DNA of 64,000 nt from Photobacterium profundum SS9 (GTDB lineage: Bacteria; Pseudomonadota; Gammaproteobacteria; Enterobacterales; Vibrionaceae). Shown piece by piece: positions 1-9,154 of the stretch (position 1 is the first letter of the stretch; every line of letters starts with the position of its first letter). A program made the translations under genes and the position numbers. Location of the stretch: positions 2,369,411-2,433,410 of the forward strand of contig NC_006370.1 of assembly GCF_000196255.1 (NCBI RefSeq), in the 5' to 3' direction. Under the pieces are notes generated by a model that was not told where the DNA came from, did no database searches, and saw only the letters and a program-made list of their open reading frames with translations.

Positions 1-797
1 GACGCGAGCTTTTCTGATTTCCGGTGTAACTCAACAGTCGTTTCACCAACAAACAAATAGCCCTCTTTACCTCGAAGAGAAATAACACCTTTCAAGTCTG
101 AGGAGATTGTTCGACTGATGATTTCAGCCGTTTTAAACTGACCTTCGTGACGGAACGTTGAGCCTTTTTTAGTTCGAGTTAGCCAGTGAACTGAGCCTAA
201 ACGTCTTAAGTCTTTCGCTGAATCTGCTTCTCTATCAACAACATGCACCAGGGGCTTGTCTAAATGTAATTGTTCTTGCCAATGAATGCTGTCAAAGAGT
301 GAATCTAGGTGACTTTGCTTGGGTTGTAACTCTTGGCTTCGGCATTGATAAATACCGTTGCTTGTCAGTAAGTTAAGACCTGCTGGAGCAATGGGTGCGC
401 CGGTATTTGCGTCTACCAATAAAGACGCTTGCAGTTCGTAGCCAACATCGAGAGCGTGTGACATCTTAGTTTTATCTAACTTACTATGATGTTTAGCGAA
501 ATTGATATGGCACCAATCATGAGCCATTAATACATATCGACTTTGACTTTCTTTCACACCAGAACGAGCAAGACCCAGCATCGGGCCACTTAGCATAGGA
601 AAAGTCACATCCTCATTATGATAAAAACGCCATGTTGCTTGTGTCGATGCCCATGATTGTGTGTGGTGGCGAAGAGATTTTACACCTGGTGCATTGCTAG
701 AATTAACTGTCATGTGTTCCATTATAAGGGTCTGATAACGCTTAGATAATCTTGATTCAAGGATACAGGGTAATTGATGTTGTTCAAAAAGAGTCAT
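1..797 (-). CDS. IS4-family transposase, C-terminus off the window
   Basis: About 265 residues are visible, starting MTLFEQHQ at an ATG (a TTG two codons upstream is the alternative). The protein has the RNase H-like transposase layout: a first acidic site in the LMAHDWCHINF segment and a second in VVDREADS, consistent with the DDE catalytic core of IS4 relatives. The third catalytic Glu would lie beyond the left edge. The start of the same protein is present at 45652-46154, cut short there by another insertion. Whether this copy is intact cannot be judged. Confidence 0.82.
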   Translation of the reverse strand, partial: MTLFEQHQLPCILESRLSKRYQTLIMEHMTVNSSNAPGVKSLRHHTQSWASTQATWRFYHNEDVTFPMLSGPMLGLARSGVKESQSRYVLMAHDWCHINFAKHHSKLDKTKMSHALDVGYELQASLLVDANTGAPIAPAGLNLLTSNGIYQCRSQELQPKQSHLDSLFDSIHWQEQLHLDKPLVHVVDREADSAKDLRRLGSVHWLTRTKKGSTFRHEGQFKTAEIISRTISSDLKGVISLRGKEGYLFVGETTVELHRKSEKLA

Positions 798-831
798 CGT
801 CAATACTAATGAAATGAAAGTTAACTCTCTT

Positions 832-850
832 GATCGTTGATCCTTAGATC
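832..850 (-). promoter_or_regulatory. Three Dam (GATC) sites upstream of the transposase
   Basis: Three GATC tetramers fall within 19 bp (832-835, 839-842, 847-850), 35-53 bp upstream of the transposase ATG. In the related elements IS10 and IS50, GATC sites in this position couple transposase expression to replication through Dam methylation. The same control is inferred here. The other copy carries the same cluster. Confidence 0.45.
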
Positions 851-907
851 AGTTCCCTTCTCTTGGCCGATTGGTTAATTTGTAACCATTTTGTGTAGAT
901 ACCTATG

Positions 908-1234
908 CCTCAAGGTGCTCGTTTCAGCAAGGTAAAGGCAATAACAGCGGCTAAAAATAAATGATGGAGAAGCGGATGTTTTTCATCATGCTATCGTGAC
1001 TGGTGGTAATCAGGTAATGCTTTATTGCCAAAGGACTTAGAGATGATTTTTTAATTCAGTATCGAAAACAACGATACCGCTTTTCATGGCGGTTAATTTT
1101 CAAACGATTTAGGACTTCAATCACACTTTAATTTTGTGGGTACGAAAATCCAGTATATGCATGAATTATCCTATATCTGCGTTTTATATTTTGCCTCAAT
1201 ATATAGACAAGCATGACTAATACGGAGAATTATC
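908..1234. other. Intergenic region before the PTS gene
   Basis: No gene is seen. It begins with a 21-bp interspersed repeat unit (908-928). A small hairpin (ACCGC at 1076-1080 with GCGGT at 1089-1093) is present. The PTS gene has a good ribosome site (GGAGA) 7 bases before its ATG. No convincing FruR-type operator was recognised. Confidence 0.4.
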
Positions 1235-3142
1235 ATGAAGATTGAATCCCTAATAACCAATCAATTAATTTGCTTAGATCTTAAAGCGACAAATAAAAAA
1301 GATGTGCTAATTGAAATGGCAACTCTTCTTGAAAGCACTCAATGCATTTCTGATAAAAAAGCTTATTTATCAGACGTATGGGCGCGAGAAGACATTAGCA
1401 GTACAGGCTTTGAAGATGGTATCGCTATTCCTCACGCTAAGAGTGCAGCCGTTATTAAGCCTGCTGTTGCTGTCGGTATTAGCCGTGCTGGCATAGAGTA
1501 CGGCGCAGATGATGGTGAACTGTCTAATATATTCTTTATGATCGCATCACCCGATGGTGGCGATAATCACCATATTGAAGTATTAGCACAAATTTCTAGT
1601 AAATTAATTGAAGATGGATTCACCGATAAACTTCGTGCAGCAAAAACAGCTGAAGAAGCCGTCACGTTATTAACGCAAATAACACCACAGAAAAAAACGC
1701 CATCAGCGATGCAATCAGCACAGCCTGAAAAACCTACCTCCTCTTTTAAAGCATCACTGGGCCGAATGAAGCAACACTTGTTGTTTGGTACGTCGCACAT
1801 GATTCCATTCATTGTTGCCGGTGGTGTTTTGCTTTCTTTATCAGTGATGATTTCAGGTAAAGGTGCTGTACCCGAAACTGGCGTGCTAAAAGACATCGCT
1901 GAAATGGGTATTGCAGGGTTAACCTTATTTACCGCTATTTTGGGCGGCTATATTGCTTATTCTATTGCCGACAAACCAGGTTTAGCACCAGGTATGATTG
2001 GTTCATGGATTGCCGTTCAACAATACAATACGGGATTCTTAGGGGCCATTGTCGTCGGCTTTATTGCAGGCTTTGTTGTGCAGCAACTCAAACGTATTAA
2101 GCTGCCTGATAGTATGACGTCACTCGGCTCGATATTTATCTACCCACTGATTGGTACATTCATCGTATGTAGTATCGTAATGTGGGGCATTGGTGAACCC
2201 ATTGCACACATGATGACATCAATGAATGAATGGCTAGCAGGCATGGCTGGCAGCGGTAAGGTACTACTCGGTGCGATTCTTGGTGGTATGACAGCATTTG
2301 ATATGGGTGGCCCAATCAATAAAGTCGCAACACTGTTTGCGCAAACTCAAGTTGATACACAGCCATGGTTAATGGGTGGTGTAGGCATCGCGATTTGTGT
2401 TCCACCACTTGGTATGGCACTTGCGACTATTTTATCACCTAAACGCTATAAGAAAGATGAGCGTGAAGCAGGTAAAGCAGCCGCTATTATGGGTATGATT
2501 GGTATTACCGAAGGTGCGATTCCATTTGCTGCAGCGGATCCAATACGTGTTATTCCTGCCATTGTTGTAGGTGGTATTGTGGGTAACGTAACTGGCTTTA
2601 TGTTTAACGTATTGAACCACGCACCTTGGGGTGGCTGGATTGTACTGCCTGTTGTAGACGGTAAAATTGGCTACATTGTAGGTACGATTGCAGGTGCTGT
2701 TGTTACTGCACTTATCGTTAACTTACTGAAGAAACCAGTTACTGAAGAAGATGAAAACGAAACAATGAATTACACGCCTGTTGAATCAATTTCTGAAGAA
2801 GGTGTGGCACAGGTACTTGCTATTACATCATGTCCATCAGGTGTTGCGCACACTTTTCTTGCAGCAAAAAGTTTAGAAAAAGCAGCAAGTAAGTTAGGCA
2901 TTAAAATTAAAGTCGAAACCCAAGGTGCTAACGGTATTGTAAACCGATTAACCGCAAAAGATGTCGCTAATGCAGAGCTGGTTATCTTTGCTCACGATGT
3001 CGCGATTAAAGAGATTCAACGCTTTGATGGCATGCATATTGTCGACACAAAAACCAAAGAAGCAATGAATAATGCAGAGCAACTGATTCGAGCTAACCTA
3101 GCTCAAGCTAAAAGTGATTCAGCAGTAACGGCAAATGCATAA
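1235..3142 (+). CDS. PTS fructose-family transporter EIIABC in A-C-B order
   Basis: This 635-residue inner-membrane permease takes up a sugar of the fructose class and phosphorylates it using phosphohistidine from HPr. Domain order is EIIA (about 1-145, active His67 in GIAIPHAK), a linker, the membrane EIIC domain (about 176-505) and EIIB at the C-terminus (phosphorylated Cys533 in ITSCPSGVAHTF). Most single-chain fructose permeases run A-B-C or B-B-C, so EIIB at the end is notable. It stands alone, with no 1-phosphofructokinase beside it. A YqaB-like phosphatase lies about 8 kb away. The substrate is unproven: fructose, mannosylglycerate and similar hexoses are possible. Confidence 0.85.
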   Translation: MKIESLITNQLICLDLKATNKKDVLIEMATLLESTQCISDKKAYLSDVWAREDISSTGFEDGIAIPHAKSAAVIKPAVAVGISRAGIEYGADDGELSNIFFMIASPDGGDNHHIEVLAQISSKLIEDGFTDKLRAAKTAEEAVTLLTQITPQKKTPSAMQSAQPEKPTSSFKASLGRMKQHLLFGTSHMIPFIVAGGVLLSLSVMISGKGAVPETGVLKDIAEMGIAGLTLFTAILGGYIAYSIADKPGLAPGMIGSWIAVQQYNTGFLGAIVVGFIAGFVVQQLKRIKLPDSMTSLGSIFIYPLIGTFIVCSIVMWGIGEPIAHMMTSMNEWLAGMAGSGKVLLGAILGGMTAFDMGGPINKVATLFAQTQVDTQPWLMGGVGIAICVPPLGMALATILSPKRYKKDEREAGKAAAIMGMIGITEGAIPFAAADPIRVIPAIVVGGIVGNVTGFMFNVLNHAPWGGWIVLPVVDGKIGYIVGTIAGAVVTALIVNLLKKPVTEEDENETMNYTPVESISEEGVAQVLAITSCPSGVAHTFLAAKSLEKAASKLGIKIKVETQGANGIVNRLTAKDVANAELVIFAHDVAIKEIQRFDGMHIVDTKTKEAMNNAEQLIRANLAQAKSDSAVTANA

Positions 3143-3216
3143 ACCCAGAGACTAAGGCTGAGAGTAATATTAAACATCAGTGATTCCTGATAGGAAATAA
3201 CGTTAGACAATATTCA

Positions 3217-3247
3217 AAGGCAGGTTCCCCCACCTGCCTTTTCTTAT
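3217..3247. terminator. Bidirectional terminator between PTS gene and membrane protein
   Basis: A 9-bp perfect stem (3217-3225 with 3232-3240) with a 6-base loop is flanked by A and T tracts on both sides. It sits between convergent genes and can serve both. Confidence 0.8.
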
Positions 3248-3264
3248 AGCTAAGAGGAAAAGTT

Positions 3265-3711
3265 TTAACTCGTAGCGTGTGACAATCGAATACCATCACG
3301 AATATTTAACCCTAATAAAATAGCATTCGTCGCCCCAGCAATTAATTCAATGGCCTGTACCGTCCAATATAGCGAATCAAATTGACCAGCTACCGACCAA
3401 CGCGCTAAAAAAATCGCAGCAGGTATAAGAATAACCACACCATTTACTGCGGCTATTTTCATTCTTTTTTGCTTAACCGCTAACGCCCCCTGAACTTTCG
3501 CTCCATACAGTTTGTTCGCAGTTATTCCCGTCGTCATCATTGCGATAACCAATAACCCAACACTGTATAAAATAGTCTGTTTAACTTGTGCTATGACTTC
3601 ATGATCACCAAATATATCGGCGAAAAGGCTAGTTGAAAAAAAGGAAACGATCAGAAGAAAAGCGATAACCGCTGCCGTTTTATGTATACGTTTCATTGTT
3701 ACCCTATTCAT
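3265..3711 (-). CDS. Small four-helix membrane protein of unknown function
   Basis: The 148-residue protein shows about four hydrophobic helices (near 12-31, 45-65, 86-104 and 117-138) separated by short basic loops. It has no known catalytic motif and I do not recognise the family. It lies 68 bases downstream of the cytochrome c' gene on the same strand and may be co-transcribed with it. The chosen ATG has AAGGGG five bases upstream; an internal Met6 also has a plausible ribosome site. A role beside the cytochrome c'/b561 pair is only inferred from position. Confidence 0.6.
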   Translation of the reverse strand: MNRVTMKRIHKTAAVIAFLLIVSFFSTSLFADIFGDHEVIAQVKQTILYSVGLLVIAMMTTGITANKLYGAKVQGALAVKQKRMKIAAVNGVVILIPAAIFLARWSVAGQFDSLYWTVQAIELIAGATNAILLGLNIRDGIRLSHATS

Positions 3712-3779
3712 AACATCCCCTTACTGTTTGGTCTTAATATAAATCTTAGTGCTAACTCTTAAATAAATTGAAATGAACC

Positions 3780-4259
3780 TTACCAAGCTGAACGATACTG
3801 GCGATGGCAACCTTTACACGTTCCATTTACTTGCTTTAAACCTAGTTTTGCTAACGCTGTATCTTCACGCTCAACACCCTCTAGCATATCGGCATAACCT
3901 TGCTCCATCTGCGACATCAAGGTATTAAACTTTGCGGGCTTACTCCATATTGATGATTTGGCGCGGCTACCAGCATCACTCCCTTTCGGAAATGCGCTTT
4001 GTAACTCGATTGCAGCTTGATGACTAGTGATAGCTAATGCACTGACTTGGCTCCAATCAATAAGATCGGTATTTAAAGTGCTATTCAGCGGCTTCATATT
4101 TTGCTCTATCGTTTTAAAATTCTGCTGACGAGCTTCGATTACTTGCTTATTACTTTCTTCACTATTCGCTATTGCAGCCACACTGACACCTCCCAGCACC
4201 ATAGCGAATCCAAATTTGATAATTTTCGGCAGATACTTCGCTATTTTTTGAGTAAACAT
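3780..4259 (-). CDS. Cytochrome c' (class II c-type cytochrome)
   Basis: A 159-residue periplasmic haem protein. An N-terminal hydrophobic stretch (about 15-32) acts as export signal. The rest is predicted helical, and the haem attachment motif CKGCH (148-152) is near the C-terminus, as in the four-helix-bundle cytochromes c'. Such proteins bind NO or act as small electron carriers. The divergent neighbour is a cytochrome b561-type membrane protein, the usual electron-transfer partner of cytochromes c' in related bacteria. A 52-bp palindrome lies between the two genes. Confidence 0.85.
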   Translation of the reverse strand: MFTQKIAKYLPKIIKFGFAMVLGGVSVAAIANSEESNKQVIEARQQNFKTIEQNMKPLNSTLNTDLIDWSQVSALAITSHQAAIELQSAFPKGSDAGSRAKSSIWSKPAKFNTLMSQMEQGYADMLEGVEREDTALAKLGLKQVNGTCKGCHRQYRSAW

Positions 4260-4328
4260 TTTTCTATCCTCTTTTCGTAAATAATCAGTACATGTATTAG
4301 GAACGATTGGTTAATCCCTCTACTTGTT

Positions 4329-4380
4329 GTTAATTTACACTGCAACTGTTGCGCGCGCAACAGTTGCAGTGTAAATTAAC
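4329..4380. promoter_or_regulatory. Perfect 52-bp palindrome between divergent cytochrome genes
   Basis: The two 26-base halves (4329-4354 and 4355-4380) are exact reverse complements with no loop. The centre is TGTTGCGCGCGCAACA. It ends 26 bases before the b561 ATG and 69 bases from the cytochrome c' start. There is no T tract, so it is not an ordinary terminator. It could be an operator for a dimeric or tetrameric regulator; a MarR gene lies downstream at 5162. As RNA it would form a very stable leader hairpin. Confidence 0.75.
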
Positions 4381-4406
4381 TGAAAATTCGTTAACGGAAC
4401 ACTTTT

Positions 4407-5069
4407 ATGAAAGTATGGGATTTACCAACACGCTTATACCATTGGCTTCAAGCGCTATTATGCTTGGGGTTATTAGCGTCAGGTTTTAGTGGAAATGGTC
4501 CACATGAAATCATCGGTATAGCGTTGCTTGTTTTAGTCTTGTGGCGTTTCTGCTGGGGAATTATCGGCAGTGACACGAGTCGATTCAGGCACTTCTTACG
4601 CTCACCACTTACTGTATGGTATTACTTAACAGGCAAAATTAAACATACAATTGGTCACAACCCTGCTGGCGGCTGGATGGTTATCACCCTACTAAGCTGC
4701 CTATTAATTCAAAGCCTAACGGGTTTTATTTTGATAGGTGTCTTCGATATATGGATAAGTGAATCGTCTTTATTAGCTGATAGTGACTTGATAGGATTTG
4801 TTCATGCATTATCGGCTCGTTTACTGATTGCTCTAATAGGCTTACATTTATTAGCAATCATTTCTTATAAGCTAAAACATGTCCCTTTAGTCAAAGCCAT
4901 GTTTACAGGAAAGCAATCAACCAGCACAGATCTTAGCAAGACAACAAATTCAGCCCAAGTAACAAGTTCAAATGGGGTTGTATTTAAACAAAATAGGCTA
5001 GCATTCTGCTGCTTTTTAATCTGTATAAGCATAGTGTATTCGTTGTTAAAAATGACGGGGATCGTGTAG
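4407..5069 (+). CDS. Cytochrome b561-type di-haem membrane protein
   Basis: A 220-residue protein matching the prokaryotic cytochrome b561 / hydrogenase cytochrome b family. It begins with the typical WDLPTRLYHW motif, where the His is a haem ligand. Further transmembrane His residues occur in FVHALSARLL and LIGLHLLAII. About four main helices are visible, with an extra hydrophobic C-terminal helix (about 196-215). It probably passes quinol electrons to the periplasmic cytochrome c' encoded divergently. A GGAA ribosome site precedes the ATG. Confidence 0.85.
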   Translation: MKVWDLPTRLYHWLQALLCLGLLASGFSGNGPHEIIGIALLVLVLWRFCWGIIGSDTSRFRHFLRSPLTVWYYLTGKIKHTIGHNPAGGWMVITLLSCLLIQSLTGFILIGVFDIWISESSLLADSDLIGFVHALSARLLIALIGLHLLAIISYKLKHVPLVKAMFTGKQSTSTDLSKTTNSAQVTSSNGVVFKQNRLAFCCFLICISIVYSLLKMTGIV

Positions 5070-5161
5070 TAACACATAGCATTTAATATGGCTTATCATC
5101 CACTTATTCCTTATAGTACAGGTAGTGATTTCACCTATAACTCAGAAGATAGAACATAATA

Positions 5162-5596
5162 ATGAGTACATCATTCGATCGTCAATCAAGCCTTGGTTGG
5201 CTTATTAATGTCGTTGCCAATAAACTAAAAAATGATTTTGATACTGAACTCAAAAAGCATGGTTTAACCATCGCACTCTGGCCTACTCTTATGTGTTTAT
5301 GGGAAGAAGAAGGCGTAACTCAGCGAGAAATCGCTATCAAATCTAAAGTTGAAAGTTCGACAACAACACGCACTATCGACAAGCTTGAGCGACTTAATCT
5401 CGTCGAACGCCGTGATGATCCGCAGAGCCGCCGTTCATTTCGCATTTATCTAACAGATGAAGGCCGAGCGTTACAAAGCACACTAATCCATATACCCGTT
5501 GATATAAATGAATCGATGTTGTCTTCACTTGATAGTGAAGAGCAAGAAAAAATGCTTTCTCTACTTAAAAAACTGGTTAACAATATTGATGTTTAA
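5162..5596 (+). CDS. MarR-family transcriptional regulator
   Basis: A 144-residue winged-helix protein. The recognition region (VTQREIAIKSKVESSTTTRT followed by IDKLERLNLVERRDDPQSRR) and the wing (SFRIYLTDEGRAL) are typical of MarR dimers. These usually repress from short palindromes and release on binding phenolic or oxidised ligands. It lies 92 bases after the b561 gene on the same strand. That position, and the 52-bp palindrome ahead of b561, make local control plausible but unproven. The start follows a weak ribosome site. Confidence 0.85.
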   Translation: MSTSFDRQSSLGWLINVVANKLKNDFDTELKKHGLTIALWPTLMCLWEEEGVTQREIAIKSKVESSTTTRTIDKLERLNLVERRDDPQSRRSFRIYLTDEGRALQSTLIHIPVDINESMLSSLDSEEQEKMLSLLKKLVNNIDV

Positions 5597-5752
5597 TGGA
5601 TATATAAGTGAAAAGGATATTCGTAAGTCACTGATTTTAAATTGTGCTGTTTATTTTTCAACCACCTAAATAGCCTGAATATAGTATTACTTTAAACAGC
5701 CTCACCGCTACTTTATTATGCCCTACTCTGAAACCCCAAGGACAAACACTCG

Positions 5753-6118
5753 ATGAAACAAATCAACATTGCACCTAACTCACAAATTGCAGTAATTTTC
5801 AAAGGCTGGGCGGCTGACTGGGCTAAAGATGTTCAATCAGATAAAAAAGATATGGCGAAGAAATTCCATACTGTTTACAACATTGCAGGTGAGCTGTTTA
5901 CTAAAGGTGGCGAAGTAGAAGTGTCATTTGTTTCTGCGCTATTTAACGACTGTAAGAAAAAATCTGATATGGCTGAAGCCATGAATCAAAAAGTAGTCGC
6001 AAGCCTTCAAGGTGATGATGAGCGCGCTCAAAAGATCATCGCCAAAGTCAATGCCGCAGCACAAGATGCAGCCTTTGTTGTAAACCACCTTGGTCAGATA
6101 TTACTTCAATCAGCTTAA
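5753..6118 (+). CDS. Conserved-looking small protein of unknown function
   Basis: A 121-residue soluble, probably helical protein with no signal peptide or membrane segment and no motif I can assign. It has a strong ribosome site (AAGGA, about 9 bases before ATG) and codon use like its neighbours, so it is likely real. It has its own upstream gap of 156 bases and lies between the MarR regulator and peptide deformylase, with no clear functional link to either. Confidence 0.6.
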   Translation: MKQINIAPNSQIAVIFKGWAADWAKDVQSDKKDMAKKFHTVYNIAGELFTKGGEVEVSFVSALFNDCKKKSDMAEAMNQKVVASLQGDDERAQKIIAKVNAAAQDAAFVVNHLGQILLQSA

Positions 6119-6280
6119 CGGTCTGCTCCAAATACAGCGGTAGTTATATAGTCTTCTTTACGTATAAGAAGACACAGATTACCGCTGTTACTCCTACTGC
6201 ATTCCCCTTTTCTTTGCTTGCTATCACTAGAATATACACGGTAACTTGGGTATAGACTCGTTTATAAATAGGATAAGAGC

Positions 6281-6808
6281 ATGCAGGCACCTCTCGAAAT
6301 CATTCAACTCGGCAATCCACTTTTACGCGTTCCAGCCGAAGCCTTATCAGCAGTACAAATTGAAACTGCATTACCTCTACTTAAATCGCTTGAACAGATT
6401 ATGCTTTCACACCAAGGCGTCGGTATTGCTGCACCACAGGTTGGTCAGCCACTTCGTGCCTTTATTGTCGCTTCGCGCCCGAATGATCGTTACCCACATG
6501 CGCCATTGATGGAGCCAACCATCATGATCAACCCTGAACTATTGTGGCAAAGTGAAGAGATGGAGAAAGACTGGGAAGGTTGTTTAAGCATTCCGGGTAT
6601 TAGAGCAAAAGTAAATCGTTATACACACATACGAGTACGTTATCTAAATGCCTCAGGTGATGTCATTGAAACTGAATTTACTGGCTTTATTGCGAGAATA
6701 TTCCAGCACGAGCTCGATCATTTAAATGGTATTGTCTTTCTTGATCGAGCAGACAAACTCGATGTTGCAACGGAAACGGAATATAGAAAAGTGATGGGGC
6801 TAGATTAA
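6281..6808 (+). CDS. def: Peptide deformylase (additional copy)
   Basis: A 175-residue metal hydrolase that removes the formyl group from nascent protein N-termini. All three signature motifs are present: GVGIAAPQVG (46-55), EGCLS (Cys metal ligand) and HELDH (two His ligands and catalytic Glu). The gene is not next to fmt, where the housekeeping def usually sits, so this is probably a paralogue. The ribosome site is AGGA. The neighbouring genes appear unrelated. Confidence 0.92.
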   Translation: MQAPLEIIQLGNPLLRVPAEALSAVQIETALPLLKSLEQIMLSHQGVGIAAPQVGQPLRAFIVASRPNDRYPHAPLMEPTIMINPELLWQSEEMEKDWEGCLSIPGIRAKVNRYTHIRVRYLNASGDVIETEFTGFIARIFQHELDHLNGIVFLDRADKLDVATETEYRKVMGLD

Positions 6809-7022
6809 AATAGCTCGTATTTTTCTGTAACGCTAATCACTGACTATTGCGTTATTTATCAGTTTATGTGAAATGCATTACATGACACAAAATCGAAAAT
6901 TCCGATATAACCCCATGATTTAAACGATGTGTTATTGCTAATGGGATCACAGTAGATTTAATTATTCTCGATATAGTGATGTGAGAATTTATTTGTGATT
7001 TCGCTTTAAAAAGGAAAATAAC

Positions 7023-7955
7023 ATGTCTCGCCCTATCATTATCGATTGTGATCCTGGTCATGACGATGCAATCGCACTTATTCTTGCTTGTGCTAGCCCA
7101 GAGCTTGATATAAAAGCGGTTACTACCAGTGCCGGTAATCAAACCCCCGAAAAAACCCTGCATAATGCATTACGCATTCTTACGTTAGTGGGCAGAACAG
7201 ACATTCCCGTCGCAGGTGGTGCTCTACAGCCCCTTTCTCGTGAATTGATCATTGCAGATAACGTACACGGTGAAACAGGATTAGATGGGCCTGTACTACC
7301 CGAACCTGCGTTTGAACCACAGCCTTGCCATGCTGTTGAACTAATGGCTAAAATACTGACAGAAGCGACAGAACCCGTCACGCTTGTACCGACAGGTCCT
7401 CTTACTAATATTGCCTTATTATTGGCGACCCATCGTGAACTGCACAGTCAAATTGATAGCATTGTATTGATGGGTGGCTCAGCGGAAGCCGGTAATTGGA
7501 CCCCAGCAGCTGAATTTAATATTTACGTTGATCCTGAAGCGGCCGATATCGTTTTTAAATCGGGCATTCCTATCACTATGTGCGGTTTAGATGTTACCCA
7601 TAGAGCACAAATCATGGATGAAGATATCGAGAAAATTCGTAAGATAAACAATCCAGTCGCTCAAGTGACTGCTGAATTACTTGATTTCTTTATGATTTAT
7701 CATCGCGATCCAAAATGGGGCTTTGAAGGGGCGCCTTTGCACGATCCTTGTACCATTGCTTGGTTATTAGAACCAGAACTGTTTGCATCTATCAATTGCT
7801 GGGTAGGTATCGAAACACAAGGAAGCCATACATTAGGTATGACAGTCGTCGATCGCTATCAGCTAACCGATAACCCAATCAATACAACGGTGCTGTTTGA
7901 TGTGAATCGCCAAGGTTTTGTCGACTTATTAGCAGAACGTCTTGCTAATTACTGA
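7023..7955 (+). CDS. rihA: Pyrimidine-specific ribonucleoside hydrolase
   Basis: A 310-residue nucleoside N-ribohydrolase that cleaves cytidine or uridine to base and ribose for salvage. The calcium-binding DCDPGHDDA motif sits at residues 8-16, and the chain is strikingly like E. coli RihA along its length (for example [16 protein letters not shown] and [18 protein letters not shown] segments, and GAPLHDPC near the end). The length matches the family. It is a single gene with AAGGA upstream and its own terminator downstream. Confidence 0.93.
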   Translation: MSRPIIIDCDPGHDDAIALILACASPELDIKAVTTSAGNQTPEKTLHNALRILTLVGRTDIPVAGGALQPLSRELIIADNVHGETGLDGPVLPEPAFEPQPCHAVELMAKILTEATEPVTLVPTGPLTNIALLLATHRELHSQIDSIVLMGGSAEAGNWTPAAEFNIYVDPEAADIVFKSGIPITMCGLDVTHRAQIMDEDIEKIRKINNPVAQVTAELLDFFMIYHRDPKWGFEGAPLHDPCTIAWLLEPELFASINCWVGIETQGSHTLGMTVVDRYQLTDNPINTTVLFDVNRQGFVDLLAERLANY

Positions 7956-7999
7956 TTATCTTAAGGTAGCTTGGATATAATTATCAGAGAAGAAAAAGA

Positions 8000-8046
8000 T
8001 CTCTGCTCGATCATTTATACAAAATAGCAGAGAGCTTTTCTTTTTA
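8000..8046 (+). terminator. Terminator after rihA
   Basis: An 8-bp stem (8000-8007 with 8026-8033) closes an 18-base loop and is followed by GCTTTTCTTTTT. Confidence 0.7.
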
Positions 8047-8070
8047 ATATATAAGGGGGAACGTAGCAAG

Positions 8071-8685
8071 TTAATATGCAGCGCTTAAATTATTGGCTTT
8101 AAAATCAGCGATGTTTTGCACTGTTTCTGCACCACAGTCACAAGCATTATTATTTAAATGGCCTGTCGGTTTAACTTCGAGACAGCTTGCGCAGTAACTA
8201 AAATATTCATCAGAACCTAACGATACTATCAAAGCATTGATTGCCTCTAATATCTCATGCTCTTGAAAACGGCCGATGGTTTTCCAGCGGTAAACAGGTT
8301 TTGACAAATGGGTTCCAATAACACAACAAATACGTATATCGATTGTTTTGAAACGATCGCCAATAAACGGCTTATCCTCTTTCGTCACTTCCTGACCATT
8401 GAAGAAATCAATGTCTGTTGCAGAGCCCATGCGGGCATATGGATAATCGCAATGAAAACATTCTAAAGACAAGTATTGATCTCTTTCAACCGTTTGCTCT
8501 ATCAACTGACTTTCAATATAAACCAATACACCCTGTCTTAGATTTTCATCTAAATATACATAGCCTTGGCTCAATACATCTAACGTCTGCTTCAATTGGT
8601 TGCGAGATATTTCCACACTTGTTCCTATTTTGTTATGCCTATCCTTGAATAAGTCATGCGCTATTTCTTCCAATGGAATAAACAT
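8071..8685 (-). CDS. Unknown protein with a Cys-rich C-terminus
   Basis: A 204-residue soluble protein that I cannot assign to a family. It contains Cys pairs in ECFHCDY (about 75) and, near the end, CASCLEV followed by CDCG, a spacing that could form a zinc ribbon. The middle carries a DIRICCVIG segment. The gene is monocistronic, facing the rihA terminator, with nearly 470 bases of gene-free AT-rich DNA upstream. A metal-binding or nucleic-acid-binding role is only a guess. Confidence 0.6.
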   Translation of the reverse strand: MFIPLEEIAHDLFKDRHNKIGTSVEISRNQLKQTLDVLSQGYVYLDENLRQGVLVYIESQLIEQTVERDQYLSLECFHCDYPYARMGSATDIDFFNGQEVTKEDKPFIGDRFKTIDIRICCVIGTHLSKPVYRWKTIGRFQEHEILEAINALIVSLGSDEYFSYCASCLEVKPTGHLNNNACDCGAETVQNIADFKANNLSAAY

Positions 8686-9154
8686 TCACCAGAGTAAAGT
8701 AACACTTTCTAAGTTGACCTTTCAAGTCGATATATTGACAGTTTTGAATTTGTTAATTATATCATATTCTTAATATAAGCTAGCTAATAGCCCTATAAAG
8801 CTTAGGTATACTGGCATTCTTATATCATACTAAATGCAATATTTTCAACCCTTCAGCAACCATTTATAAATTAACAATTTTCACATTAATTCTAATTTAT
8901 ATAAAACGAAATATAAATACATTCAACTGCATATAAAGATCAATGCGTTTAATATTTCACTTGAATATTGATTACCCTTAAAACAAAAATCAAACTATTG
9001 GCAATGAATAATAAAAAAGCCAGATATTGCTCCCTAAAGAAGAGAACAACACTCATATCTTTTTTGAATGTCATCGTAAATTTACTTTTCCAGTATTGCA
9101 TCTACTGATTTTAGGTATATAGTGTCGATTAACAAAACCACTGGATAAATAACC
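8686..9154. other. AT-rich gene-free region
   Basis: About 470 bases, very AT-rich, between divergent genes (the Cys-rich protein and the WYL regulator). Promoters for both must lie here. I see no long ORF, RNA gene or strong palindrome. Confidence 0.4.

Larger units (their letters stand above)
1..907 (-). mobile_element. IS4-family insertion sequence, partial at window edge
   Basis: The outer end is placed at about 907 because a second copy on the opposite strand (45542-46154) matches it from there inward. By eye the two copies are identical over about 610 bp. Identity stops outside the block that begins cataggtatctacac (read on the minus strand). The rest of the element lies left of base 1, so the other terminal repeat and target duplication cannot be seen. 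The DNA just outside (908-928) is a piece of a short interspersed repeat also found at 56463. Confidence 0.8.

Noticed and set aside
6864..7163. 99-codon minus-strand frame over the rihA start
   Set aside because: It is antisense to the conserved N-terminus of rihA and has no domain or ribosome site.
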